A DNA stretch of 39,569 bases from Bradyrhizobium sp. AT1 (GTDB taxonomy: Bacteria; Pseudomonadota; Alphaproteobacteria; Rhizobiales; Xanthobacteraceae): contig NZ_JXDL01000001.1 in assembly GCF_001590795.1 (NCBI RefSeq), forward strand, positions 1,599,233 through 1,638,801, read 5' to 3'. Each line of letters opens with the position of its first letter. Position 1 is the first letter of the stretch. Both the position numbers and the translations under genes were made by a program. Positions 14,514 through 22,067 of the stretch are shown piece by piece. Below the pieces are notes generated by a model, which was given only the letters and a program-made list of their open reading frames with translations, searched no databases and was not told the origin of the DNA.

Positions 14514-14528
14514 TTAATGCGGGGTTAA
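14514..14528. promoter_or_regulatory. Perfect CtrA-type box (TTAA-N7-TTAA)
   Basis: TTAA at 14514-14517 and 14525-14528 are separated by exactly seven bases (TGCGGGG). On the minus strand it reads TTAACCCCGCATTAACC, matching the alphaproteobacterial CtrA consensus including the trailing CC. It is 80 bp upstream of the transglycosylase start at 14433. Confidence 0.65.
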
Positions 14529-14540
14529 TTCCGCCCTCGC

Positions 14541-14580
14541 CGTCATCCCGGGCTCGCGCTTCGCGTGCCACGGAATGGCA
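14541..14580. repeat. Short dispersed repeat fragment (CGTCATCCCGGGCTCGCGCT type)
   Basis: A 40-bp stretch beginning CGTCATCCCGGGCTCGCG with internal CGCGCTTCGCG symmetry, placed directly after the hisI stop codon. It is related in style to the element at 16432-16470. Family membership is from memory. Confidence 0.4.
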
Positions 14581-14585
14581 GCGAG

Positions 14586-15008
14586 CTACTTCTTGTAGAC
14601 CGCATCCGGATCGAACAGCCGCTCCGCATCTGTGAAGACCAGCTTGGCGCCTCCGCCCTCGCGTTCGACCTTGCGATAGAAGCACGAGCGTCGCCCGGTG
14701 TGGCAGGCAGCCCCGATCTGCTCGACACGGATCCAGACCGCGTCCTGGTCGCAATCGGTGCGCATCTCGACCACGCGCTGGGTTTGACCCGAGGTCTCAC
14801 CTTTTCGCCACAAGGCCTTGCGCGAGCGGCTGAAGTACCAGGCCTCGCCGGTCGCGATCGTCTTGCGCAGCGCCTCGTCGTTCATGTGCGCGACCATCAG
14901 GACGTCGCCGGTGGCGACGTCGGTCGCGACGACAGTCACGAGGCCGCTGGCATCGAAGCGCGGCTGGAAGGACAGGCCTTCCTCGATCTCATGAGAGTGA
15001 ACGGACAC
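14586..15008 (-). CDS. hisI: Phosphoribosyl-AMP cyclohydrolase
   Basis: HisI opens the purine ring of phosphoribosyl-AMP, the third step of histidine synthesis, in the cytosol. The 140-residue protein matches the monofunctional form without the HisE pyrophosphohydrolase domain. Motifs seen are [40 protein letters not shown] and the metal site [20 protein letters not shown], then [10 protein letters not shown]. The three Cys of the zinc site and the Asp residues of the magnesium site are all present. It lies 24 bases downstream of folE on the same strand, so they probably form one operon. The ATG at 15008 is the only suitable start. Confidence 0.96.
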   Translation of the reverse strand: MSVHSHEIEEGLSFQPRFDASGLVTVVATDVATGDVLMVAHMNDEALRKTIATGEAWYFSRSRKALWRKGETSGQTQRVVEMRTDCDQDAVWIRVEQIGAACHTGRRSCFYRKVEREGGGAKLVFTDAERLFDPDAVYKK

Positions 15009-15032
15009 GACCTTGCCGATCTGTTCGCGAGG

Positions 15033-15710
15033 TCAGCGCGTGCCTCGCACCAGGGACAGGAAACGGGCCTGCTCCGCCGGATTGTCGCGGAACATGCCGG
15101 TGAAGCGACTGGTGAAGGTGGAGGCGCCATGCTTGGCGACGCCGCGCACCGACATGCAGGTATGCTCGGCCTCGATCAGCACGGCAACGCCGCGAGGCTT
15201 CAGCACCTCGTCGATCGCCGCCGCGATCTGCGCCGTCAGGTGCTCCTGGGTCTGGAGCCGGCGGGCGAAGATGTCCGTGAGGCGTGCCAGCTTGGACAGG
15301 CCGACGACGCGCTCCACCGGCGTATAGGCGATGTGCGCCTTGCCGTAGAACGGCATCATGTGATGCTCGCATTGCGAGGTGAACTCGATGTCGCGCACCA
15401 GCACGAAATCGTCATAGCCGGCGGTCTCGCCGAAGGTGCGGTCGAGCACCTCGGCCGGGCACTGGTGATAGCCCTGATAGAGCTCGTCGAAGGCCTCGAC
15501 CACGCGGCGCGGCGTGTCGAGCAGGCCCTCGCGCTCGGTGTTCTCGCCGATATAGGCGAGCAGCGTCTTCACCGCCGCTTCCGCCTCGGCACGCGCCGGG
15601 CGCGGCTGGTCGGCGCGGACGGCGGCCGCGAGGAATTCAGCGGGGTCGAGCTCGGCAGGTCGGCTCTCGGGCTGCTTGTTGGGGCGGATCGGCTTGATTG
15701 TGGCGTCCAT
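15033..15710 (-). CDS. folE: GTP cyclohydrolase I
   Basis: FolE converts GTP to dihydroneopterin triphosphate, the first step of tetrahydrofolate synthesis. The ATG at 15710 gives 225 residues; the open frame extends to 15878 but the extra part is unlike the family. An N-terminal polar arm of about 40 residues precedes the T-fold domain. The domain carries [20 protein letters not shown], the zinc ligand Cys with following His in [20 protein letters not shown], and the second Cys in [16 protein letters not shown]. These zinc ligands mark the type IA enzyme. It is the first gene of a folE-hisI pair, divergent from the IscU-like gene at 15967. Confidence 0.97.
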   Translation of the reverse strand: MDATIKPIRPNKQPESRPAELDPAEFLAAAVRADQPRPARAEAEAAVKTLLAYIGENTEREGLLDTPRRVVEAFDELYQGYHQCPAEVLDRTFGETAGYDDFVLVRDIEFTSQCEHHMMPFYGKAHIAYTPVERVVGLSKLARLTDIFARRLQTQEHLTAQIAAAIDEVLKPRGVAVLIEAEHTCMSVRGVAKHGASTFTSRFTGMFRDNPAEQARFLSLVRGTR

Positions 15711-15966
15711 ATCGACTCCGTTCGACGGCCTTAAAGGCCGGAGTGTCACCGGCAGACGGGGCGACCAAGCCGCCGGACGCCTGAAGAGAACAGTTTTGGC
15801 AAAAAGGGTCCCGGGTCCATAACGCCGACAGCGCAGATCTGGATCACCGCTGCTCGCATCGCTGGACTGTTTTTCCACCAGTTCCCACCCTATATAGGAC
15901 CGTGAACGGCGCCCGCCAAGGCCGATCCGGCCCGGAAGAGGCTCTGGACGTGTTGGACTCCATCAC

Positions 15967-16422
15967 ATGCTGAACGACATCTACAACAAGCGGATCATCG
16001 AGCTGGCGGGGAATATTCCGCGCCTCGGACGGCTGCCGGCCCCCGATGCCTCCGCCACCGCCCACTCCAAGCTGTGCGGCTCGACCGTGAAGGTCGACCT
16101 CAAGATGGAGGGCGACACGGTCACCGACTTCGCCCATGACGTGAAGGCCTGCGCGCTGGGACAGGCCTCTTCATCCATCATGGCAAGTCACGTGGTCGGC
16201 TCGTCCGCGAGCGAACTCCGTGAGTTACGCGAAACCGTTCGCAAGATGCTCAAGGAGAATGGCGCCCCTCCTCAAGGCAAATGGGAGGAGATCAAGTTCC
16301 TCGAGCCGGTCCGTGAGTACAAGGCGCGCCACGCCTCGACGCTTCTGACCTTCGATGCCGTGGTCGATGCCATCGGCCAGATCGAGGCCAAGGCCAAGCA
16401 GCCGGCTGCAGCGCAGGGCTGA
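15967..16422 (+). CDS. IscU/NifU-N-like iron-sulfur scaffold protein lacking key ligands
   Basis: A 151-residue member of the IscU/NifU_N fold. It aligns by eye with IscU: the first cysteine is C37 in SKLCGSTVKVDL, and the second is C62 in VKACALGQASSSIMASH, with its conserved Ser-rich helix. In IscU the first motif is CGD, but here the Asp is Ser. The third cysteine (HCS in E. coli) is Ala123 in KARHASTLLTFDAVVDAI. Two of the four classical cluster-binding or release residues are therefore missing. Alphaproteobacteria widely carry such a SufU-like protein, and its exact role is unsettled. It is divergent from folE and convergent with the ClpP-fold gene. Confidence 0.85.
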   Translation: MLNDIYNKRIIELAGNIPRLGRLPAPDASATAHSKLCGSTVKVDLKMEGDTVTDFAHDVKACALGQASSSIMASHVVGSSASELRELRETVRKMLKENGAPPQGKWEEIKFLEPVREYKARHASTLLTFDAVVDAIGQIEAKAKQPAAAQG

Positions 16423-16431
16423 GCCTATCGA

Positions 16432-16470
16432 TGTCATTCCGGGGCGCGCGTCAGCGCGAAAGCTGGACTG
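16432..16470. repeat. Short dispersed repeat fragment (TGTCATTCCGGGGCGCGCGT type)
   Basis: About 40 bp between the IscU-like and ClpP-fold genes. It opens with TGTCATTCCGGGGCGCGCG and is followed by an inverted CGCGTCAGCGCG-like core. It looks like half of the common rhizobial GTCATTCCGGGGCGCG repeat. Family assignment is from memory. Confidence 0.4.
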
Positions 16471-16484
16471 ACGTGTCGGGAATC

Positions 16485-17378
16485 TTACTTCTGTGCCGCC
16501 GCAGCCGGAGCGGCCACACCGCCCGTCGGCACCAGGGCTTCCGCCGTCTTGGTCGACTTGGCAGGCTGCTCCGGTTCCGTGCCGAACCTGGCCTGCGTCT
16601 TCGGGGCAAGCTCCGCCATCGCCGGCGCGGAGATGTCCACATGCGGAAGCACGTCGGCCACGAGATCCGTCGTCACGAGATTGGTGAGCTTGAGCTCGCC
16701 GGCGTCCAGCTCGTGCAGATCTTCCCAGGGCGGAACGCTGAGCGCGAGCGACAGCAGATCGCCCGCTCCGCCCATGTCAAAGGTGTATTTGGCGAGCCGG
16801 CCGATATCGCGCTCCACGATCATCAGATCCTGCGCGCTGTAGCTCGCAGCCTTGGCATCGTCGGCCCGGTCGCCCATCCAGATCTGGTGGACGCGGACAT
16901 GGGCCGCTTCCGGCACGTAGCGCTTCTTGCCGGCCAGCAGCAGGAACACGCACATGGATTCGCAATAAGCCTCCGGCGCGACCGCCGGACGAACCGACTG
17001 TCCACCGCGCAGACTGACGCCGACCGTGGTCAGGAGCCCGAGATTGCGGAAGCGTCGGCCAAGCGTGATCGCGTCATTGACGGAACCGCCGCTGGAATCG
17101 AGCACGACGGTGGCACCGCCGAGCTGGCGTCCGCGAGAAAATTCTTCGAAATCCTTCGGCGTATCGGCGGTGATGATGCCCACCGCGCTGACCCAGCCGC
17201 GGCAGTTCGGCTCGCAGGCGATCCAGTTGAACTTCATCGGCAGCTTGCGCTCTTCGAGAGCGGCACCGGCGCGGGCCGAAGACCCGAGTGTCGCGACAGC
17301 GCCAGCCAGCACGACTCCACAAACGGCGGTTCCCACCAGCAACCAGCCGCGAAGATTGAGCGACGTCAGAACTTTCAA
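16485..17378 (-). CDS. Periplasmic ClpP/crotonase-fold protein
   Basis: A protein of about 297 residues. The start is put at TTG 17378, because GGGGGAAGGGA lies five bases upstream; a GTG at 17408 is the alternative. An uncleaved or cleaved signal segment (LRGWLLVGTAVCGVVLAGAV) leads into a ClpP-like domain. The domain has GGATVVLDSSGGSVNDAITLGRR (a D-SSGG-V-A-LG pattern, the oxyanion-hole strand) and AYCESMCVFLLLAGKKR, the usual site of the nucleophile Ser. It resembles the COG3904 periplasmic proteins, whose activity is unproven. The C-terminal 60 residues are Pro/Ala-rich. The location is probably periplasmic. It is divergent from yidD. Confidence 0.75.
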   Translation of the reverse strand: MKVLTSLNLRGWLLVGTAVCGVVLAGAVATLGSSARAGAALEERKLPMKFNWIACEPNCRGWVSAVGIITADTPKDFEEFSRGRQLGGATVVLDSSGGSVNDAITLGRRFRNLGLLTTVGVSLRGGQSVRPAVAPEAYCESMCVFLLLAGKKRYVPEAAHVRVHQIWMGDRADDAKAASYSAQDLMIVERDIGRLAKYTFDMGGAGDLLSLALSVPPWEDLHELDAGELKLTNLVTTDLVADVLPHVDISAPAMAELAPKTQARFGTEPEQPAKSTKTAEALVPTGGVAAPAAAAQK

Positions 17379-17621
17379 ACTGGTCCCTTCCCCCCAAGCC
17401 CCAAGCACTAAGCCAAAGCCGATTCAGGCAAGCCCCGTTTTGCGTCCGATGAGTCTACACATGAACGTCACAAAAATGGTATCCGGGGGAATACAGATCG
17501 TCCATAGGTACTTGCTGCACTGCTCCCAAAAAGCATGCAAAATATGGCGTGCAAACAACAGCTTACAGTTCCCTGCGCCGGAACTGTGCAATACCTCGCC
17601 CAACCTGGCGGCACAGCGCAC

Positions 17622-17960
17622 ATGAAGCATCCAGCCTGCGGGCGTTGTTCTGGTTCGGTCGAAGGGGCACTCAGGCTCCCGCGCAGATTTGGCCGCGCGC
17701 TGATCTGGCTCTACCGGCATACGCTCTCGCCCCTGGTCGGCTACAATTGCCGGCATCTGCCAACCTGCTCCGTTTACGGCGACGAGGCGATCGAACGGTT
17801 CGGGCTCTGGGCCGGCGGCTGGATGACGCTCGCGCGGCTGTTGCGGTGCAATCCCTTCGGCACGTCCGGCATCGACAACGTACCGCTCACCGCGCCGCAA
17901 GGCGCGCGCTGGTATCTGCCGTGGCGCTATGCCCGCTGGCGCGGCGTCAATGCATCCTGA
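17622..17960 (+). CDS. yidD: Membrane protein insertion efficiency factor YidD
   Basis: YidD helps the YidC insertase place proteins in the inner membrane. The 112-residue protein carries the diagnostic core RALIWLYRHTLSPLVGYNCR followed by HLPTCSVYGDEAIERFGLW and LARLLRCNPFGTSGIDNVP. These match the family pattern Y....SPL.G..CR..PTCS.Y...AI. An N-terminal amphipathic helix (RRFGRALIWLYRHTL) is expected to sit on the inner face of the membrane. The start at ATG 17622 is chosen to give a normal family length; there is no clear ribosome binding site and a longer frame opens at 17535. In many alphaproteobacteria yidD stands apart from rnpA, as it does here. Confidence 0.93.
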   Translation: MKHPACGRCSGSVEGALRLPRRFGRALIWLYRHTLSPLVGYNCRHLPTCSVYGDEAIERFGLWAGGWMTLARLLRCNPFGTSGIDNVPLTAPQGARWYLPWRYARWRGVNAS

Positions 17961-18051
17961 GATTGCGGCGATGCCTTGCGGTCGCTAGCCTGAGCGGAAC
18001 TGTGGACGTCCTTTCCGCGTTGTTTTGATGCTCCCCCGGGAGGAAACAACA

Positions 18052-18276
18052 ATGCGCTGGAAAATCAGCCCTCATTCTCACGTCGGACATCTTCGCGTCC
18101 GGCCTGGGCCCAACCCCGGCCCGAGGCGGCATCACGACCCCAGAACCATGGATCTGCTCGCGATCGTCGCCCTGCTGGCGCTCGTGCTCGGCTCCGGCTG
18201 GTATCTGGCATCGAGCCTCGCCACGGCGCCGAGCACGACGGCGTTCATCGTGCCGAGCCAGAGCGTGCACTGGTAG
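18052..18276 (+). CDS. Small single-pass membrane protein
   Basis: The ATG at 18052 is preceded by GGGAGGAAACAAC, a near-perfect ribosome binding site, giving 74 residues. The N-terminal 32 residues are basic with many His, Arg and Pro (HSHVGHLRVRPGPNPGPRRH). Residues 34-55 form a membrane helix (DLLAIVALLALVLGSGWYLA). The C-terminal tail is Ser/Thr-rich (TAPSTTAFIVPSQSVHW) and would face the periplasm. No family is recognised. It is convergent with the reductase gene at 18284. Confidence 0.6.
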   Translation: MRWKISPHSHVGHLRVRPGPNPGPRRHHDPRTMDLLAIVALLALVLGSGWYLASSLATAPSTTAFIVPSQSVHW

Positions 18277-18283
18277 GCTGGCT

Positions 18284-19240
18284 CTAGAGATCCAGCACCA
18301 GCCGGTCCGCGTCCGATCCTGCGACGCAGACCATGAGATAACGTTCACGCTCATAAGGCGACAGGATGCGGTCACGATGGATTGGCTTGCCCTCGATCCA
18401 ACCGACTTTGCAGGCGCCGCAGATGCCGCCGCAGCAGGAGGTCGCGATGTCGACGCCTCCCGCCTGCAAGGCAGCCAGCATGGTCTGCCCGGCACGAACC
18501 TGGATGTCGGTACCAGTACGCGCCAGCGACACCGTAAACGGTTTTGCGTCGGGGTCGATGACAGGCGGCGGGGCGACAAAGCGCTCGATATGGACATTGG
18601 CCGCCGGCCATGTGGTCGTGACCCGCTCGAAATCATCGATCATGGATTCCGGCCCGCAGCAGGCGACCTTCGTCTCGGATCCGCTCTTCCCGATGAGGGG
18701 CGCCAGATCAGGGCGCCCGGACAGGAACGTGCGATGCACGACGACACGCCCCTGTTCGATCAAAGACCCGAGCTCCGCGGCGAGCGGCACCTCCTCGCGG
18801 ACGATCAGATGCAGCGTGAAGTCCGCCTGCTTCGTTTGTTCGAGGTGCCGCGCCATCGACAAGAACGGTGTCACGCCGATGCCACCGGCCACGAACACGT
18901 AGCGTACGATGCCCGGAACGATATCCAGTCCGCCGCGCGGCAGCGAGACGCCGAGGACGTCGCCGATGGCGACCTCGTCGTGCAGCGCGCGTGAACCGCC
19001 CCGCCCGCCTGGTTCTCGCTTGACCGCAATGACGTAGCGCTTGTTGTCGGCGGGCTCGTTGCACAGCGAATAAGTACGCACGAGTCCGTTCGGCAGATGC
19101 AGGTCGATATGCGCGCCGGGTCTGAAGGGCGGCAATTCCCATTGGTCCGGATCGGCCAGGGAGAACAGCTTGATTCCTGCTCCGGCTTCCTTGACGTCAG
19201 TGACGATCGTCTTGACCGTCGTGATAGGACGCGCCTTCAT
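18284..19240 (-). CDS. PDR/VanB-type oxidoreductase (FMN, NADH and 2Fe-2S domains)
   Basis: A 318-residue reductase of the phthalate dioxygenase reductase family, which moves electrons from NAD(P)H through FMN to a plant-type 2Fe-2S centre. The FMN-binding barrel contains RTYSLCNEP (residues 55-63). The nucleotide domain contains YVFVAGGIGVTPFLSMARH and VACCGPESM. The C-terminal ferredoxin domain contains TSCCGGICGACKVG and the last ligand in LMVCVAG. All four cysteines are present. Its start codon overlaps the MOSC gene stop by four bases (ATGA), so the two are translationally coupled. No oxygenase gene is nearby, so an electron acceptor other than a Rieske oxygenase is possible. Confidence 0.93.
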   Translation of the reverse strand: MKARPITTVKTIVTDVKEAGAGIKLFSLADPDQWELPPFRPGAHIDLHLPNGLVRTYSLCNEPADNKRYVIAVKREPGGRGGSRALHDEVAIGDVLGVSLPRGGLDIVPGIVRYVFVAGGIGVTPFLSMARHLEQTKQADFTLHLIVREEVPLAAELGSLIEQGRVVVHRTFLSGRPDLAPLIGKSGSETKVACCGPESMIDDFERVTTTWPAANVHIERFVAPPPVIDPDAKPFTVSLARTGTDIQVRAGQTMLAALQAGGVDIATSCCGGICGACKVGWIEGKPIHRDRILSPYERERYLMVCVAGSDADRLVLDL

Positions 19241-19761
19241 GCGGCGTTCCGGACGGCGTCGCCGACCCTGACGATGCCGCCTTGAAGGATCTTACAGTTG
19301 AGACCGGAACGGTTGATCAGGGGATCGAAGATCGCCTTGCCGGTGATCTCCTCGATGTGCCGGCATGGCACCGACAACCGCGTCGCTTCCAGCAGGGCCT
19401 CCCCCAGCCAGAAGCGGCGGCCGACGAGGTGGTTCAGCGGCACCCCCTCCACCGTCACGTTGCGCCGGTGCTCTTCCGGGCCAAGCTCGATGCCGGCGTC
19501 GCGCTTCAGCGCAACCAGCGTCTCGAGCTCGAACAGGGTGACCTGCCGACCCTCCTCGGGCTTGTGCGAATAAAATCCCTCTTCGTTGCCGATCATGTAG
19601 CGATCGCCCTCGATTCCTCGACCGGCGACGAGGGTGATCGTTTCTGCGGCGCGCATCGGCAGGAACGCGCGCGGGGTCAAGTGAAGGAAGCGCACCATCC
19701 CGGTCCAGCCGAGTTGCGTTGCGCCCTGCGCCAGGCCGGCGCGGTTGGTGGTATCGAGCAT
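19237..19761 (-). CDS. MOSC domain-containing protein
   Basis: A 174-residue MOSC-domain protein. MOSC domains bind molybdenum cofactor in its sulfurated form, as in YiiM, YcbX and mARC. Motifs seen are the glycine-rich VAGRGIEGDRYMIGNEEGFY near residue 50, the RRNVTVEGVPLNHLVGRRFW segment (Arg-Asn pair typical of the fold), and the conserved Cys in TRLSVPCRHIEEITG. That Cys is the presumed molybdenum ligand. No N-terminal beta-barrel domain is present, so it is a short YiiM-like form. The ATG at 19761 follows AAGGA. It overlaps the reductase gene by four bases, which suggests a shared electron-transfer reaction. Confidence 0.9.
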   Translation of the reverse strand: MLDTTNRAGLAQGATQLGWTGMVRFLHLTPRAFLPMRAAETITLVAGRGIEGDRYMIGNEEGFYSHKPEEGRQVTLFELETLVALKRDAGIELGPEEHRRNVTVEGVPLNHLVGRRFWLGEALLEATRLSVPCRHIEEITGKAIFDPLINRSGLNCKILQGGIVRVGDAVRNAA

Positions 19762-19785
19762 GACAAAATCCTTGTGAGAAGCGAT

Positions 19786-19810
19786 GGCGCGCCGCCAGAG
19801 GCGGCGCGCC
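19786..19810 (-). terminator. Perfect GC-rich hairpin between the transporter and MOSC genes
   Basis: GGCGCGCCGCC (19786-19796) pairs perfectly with GGCGGCGCGCC (19800-19810) around loop AGA. It lies in the 54-base gap between the MFS stop and the MOSC start. There is no T run, so it may attenuate, stabilise mRNA ends or act as a processing barrier rather than terminate. Confidence 0.4.
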
Positions 19811-19815
19811 GGGGA

Positions 19816-21129
19816 TCAGGTCAGTTCCTTGTTCGCCATCTCCGGCGCGAACGTGGTCGCGGTCGCGGTGATGGCGGCGCAAGCAATCAGCAGCAGCGAG
19901 ACCGGCCAGGTGGCACCGCCGCTCCACGCCATCAGAGACGCCGCGATCAGCGGCGTCAACCCGCCGCTGATCGCTGCACCGACCTGAAAACCGAGCGAGG
20001 CACCGCTATAACGCAGCCGCGCGGAAAACAGCTCCGAGTACCAGGGCGCGCCGATACCGAACATCACCATTTGGCCGAAGGTGATCGCAACCACGATGGT
20101 GCAAATCACAACGGTGGGATCGCGGGTGTCGAGCAGCCAGAACAGCGGGAACGCAAACAGCGCCGAGAACATGCAGCTCGCATAGAACATGGTCTTGCGG
20201 CCAAGCAAGTCGGACAGCCAGCCGAACAGGGGAATGGCGAACAGCGCGACCAACGAGGCCGTGAAGGCGCCGTTCAGCACCACCGTGCGTGACAGGCCGA
20301 GATTGGCCGTGGCGTAGGACATCACGAACACCCCACCGATGCTGGCATAGGCGATCTCCGAGATCTTCAGCCCGACCGCCGTGAAGAACGGCCTGCGATG
20401 ATGCTTGAAGATCTCTATCACCGGCAGTTTTGCAACGTCCTTCTTCGCCTGGACCTGACGGAAGGCCGCAGTCTCCTCCATGTTGAGGCGGATATAGAGG
20501 CCAACGCCCACCAGCAGGATCGAGAGCAGGAACGGAATGCGCCAGCCATAGGCCATGAAGTCGCTCTCCGGCAGGCTCGCTACAAGCGCGAACATGCCGA
20601 TCGCCGCGAGATTGCCGATCGGATTGCCGACCTGCACCATGCTGCCGAGCAAGCCGCGACGATGCGTCGGGCAATTCTCTACCACCATCAGCACCGCCCC
20701 GCCCCACTCGCCGCCGAGGCCGATGCCCTGGAGCAAGCGCAAGCCGATAAGGAGCAGCGGTGCGGCGATGCCAATCTGCTGGTAGGTCGGAAGCAGGCCG
20801 ATCAGGAAAGTGCCGATGCCCATCACCATGATGGTGACCGCGAGCATCGCCTTGCGCCCGACCCGGTCGCCGTAATGGCCGAAGATCGCAGCGCCAAGCG
20901 GCCGCGCCAGGAATCCGACGGCATAGGTGCCGAAGGCCGCGATGGTGGCGAGCGTGGGGTTGCCGGCGGCGAAGAACACCTTGTTGAACACCAGCGCGGT
21001 CGCCGCGCCGTAAATCAGGAAGTCGTACCACTCGACAGCGGTGCCGATCACACTCGACCACAGGATCCGCCGCAAGCTCGCCGCCTCGTCCGGCGCTACG
21101 TTCAGGGTTACGTCGTCTGCTACGGTCAT
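19816..21129 (-). CDS. MFS transporter of the metabolite:H+ symporter (MHS) family
   Basis: A 437-residue inner-membrane transporter with 12 predicted helices. MHS features are EWYDFLIYGAATALVFNKVF after the first helix, FGHYGDRVGRKAMLAVTIMV (motif A between TM2 and TM3), LRLLQGIGLGGEWGGAVLMV and the second motif A FGWLSDLLGRKTMFYAS. The family takes up small organic acids, betaine and osmolytes with protons. The start at 21129 follows GGAGAG. It heads a minus-strand operon with the MOSC and reductase genes and is divergent from an XRE-cupin regulator. It probably imports the compound the downstream enzymes act on, which is inference. Confidence 0.92.
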   Translation of the reverse strand: MTVADDVTLNVAPDEAASLRRILWSSVIGTAVEWYDFLIYGAATALVFNKVFFAAGNPTLATIAAFGTYAVGFLARPLGAAIFGHYGDRVGRKAMLAVTIMVMGIGTFLIGLLPTYQQIGIAAPLLLIGLRLLQGIGLGGEWGGAVLMVVENCPTHRRGLLGSMVQVGNPIGNLAAIGMFALVASLPESDFMAYGWRIPFLLSILLVGVGLYIRLNMEETAAFRQVQAKKDVAKLPVIEIFKHHRRPFFTAVGLKISEIAYASIGGVFVMSYATANLGLSRTVVLNGAFTASLVALFAIPLFGWLSDLLGRKTMFYASCMFSALFAFPLFWLLDTRDPTVVICTIVVAITFGQMVMFGIGAPWYSELFSARLRYSGASLGFQVGAAISGGLTPLIAASLMAWSGGATWPVSLLLIACAAITATATTFAPEMANKELT

Positions 21130-21486
21130 CTATCTCTCCAGAAAGGTACCGGCACCACGGGGAAGCTTTTGGCTCTGTCCGCGGAGCCCATCGGCCCATG
21201 CGGACGGTAAAAATCGATCATGTTTACCAACAGAAATCAACGCCGCGGGACGCGGCAAATGCCGACGATCGAGGCACGCAGCTCAAAATGCATTATTTTT
21301 TAGCGATTTTTCGCGATATACCAGCAAACATGCTCACATTATCCGCGGCCATGCTCTATATTTCCGCGCATAAGTTTTCCCTTGGAATACGCTTGCGAGC
21401 GACCGGATCGCCCGATCCAGGGCGCCGGGCTGGCGGTTCGGCCGCATCTGTTGCAAAAGGAGCCTCAGCGTTCGGGAGACTCATGC
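21130..21486. promoter_or_regulatory. Divergent promoter region between MHS transporter and XRE-cupin regulator
   Basis: These 357 bp contain an AT-rich dip at 21280-21360 and hold no convincing gene. The palindrome GCGATTTTTCGC (21303-21314) lies in it, next to CGATATA, and is a candidate operator. No -10/-35 pair can be named with confidence. Confidence 0.35.
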
Positions 21487-22047
21487 GTGCTTGACGTCAG
21501 CAAAGCGACGGCAGTCGGGGCCAATATCCGCCAGGCGCGGATCGCCAAGGGCCTGACGCTGGACCAGCTTGCGAAGCAGAGCGATCTCACGCGCGGCTAC
21601 ATTTCGCTGGTCGAGCGCAATCTCAAGGTCCCCTCGCTCGCCGCGCTGCTGCGGATGGCCGCGGCGCTCGAAGTCAATGTCGCGAACTTCTTCGACCCCA
21701 ACGCCGAGCCCGCACCGCGCTACACGCTGTTCCGCCGCGAAGGCGGCGATGTGCCCCTGTTCCAGGACACCTTTGGCGTGGTCCCGCTGGTCACGGGCCG
21801 CACCCGCAAGATGATGGAGCCGTTCCTGCTGAGCCCGCCGCACAAGGCGGCGACGCGGGCCTCGCACGCGGGCGAAGAACTGCTGTTCGTCATCAACGGC
21901 AAGATCGCGATCAAGCTCGACGGCGAGGAGCTCACCCTCGGCAAAGGCGACTGCCTGTATTTTTCAGGCGAGACCCCGCACGAGGTCAGGAGCCTCGGCC
22001 GGCAGAAGGCGGAGGTGCTGGTCGTCGTGGCCCAGAGCCCGACCTGA
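21487..22047 (+). CDS. XRE-family regulator with C-terminal cupin domain
   Basis: A 186-residue HTH-cupin regulator. The GTG at 21487 follows GGGAG and gives a normal family start; the upstream in-frame part is unlike the family. The helix-turn-helix spans residues 8-62 (ANIRQARIAKGLTLDQLAKQ, then SDLTRGYISLVERNLKVPSLAALLRMAAAL). The cupin domain spans about 105-182 with HAGEELLFVINGKIAIKLDG and LTLGKGDCLYFSGETPHEVR, which holds the metal-binding or ligand-binding strands. Such regulators sense a small metabolite through the cupin and often control catabolic or transport operons. It is divergent from the MHS transporter operon, which is the likely target. Confidence 0.9.
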   Translation: MLDVSKATAVGANIRQARIAKGLTLDQLAKQSDLTRGYISLVERNLKVPSLAALLRMAAALEVNVANFFDPNAEPAPRYTLFRREGGDVPLFQDTFGVVPLVTGRTRKMMEPFLLSPPHKAATRASHAGEELLFVINGKIAIKLDGEELTLGKGDCLYFSGETPHEVRSLGRQKAEVLVVVAQSPT

Positions 22048-22067
22048 CGGTCGAGCCTCGGCGCATC

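Noticed and set aside
18284..19240. Assigning the reductase to vanB of vanillate demethylase.
   Set aside because: No vanA-type oxygenase is adjacent and the partner is a MOSC protein, so the gene symbol is not justified.
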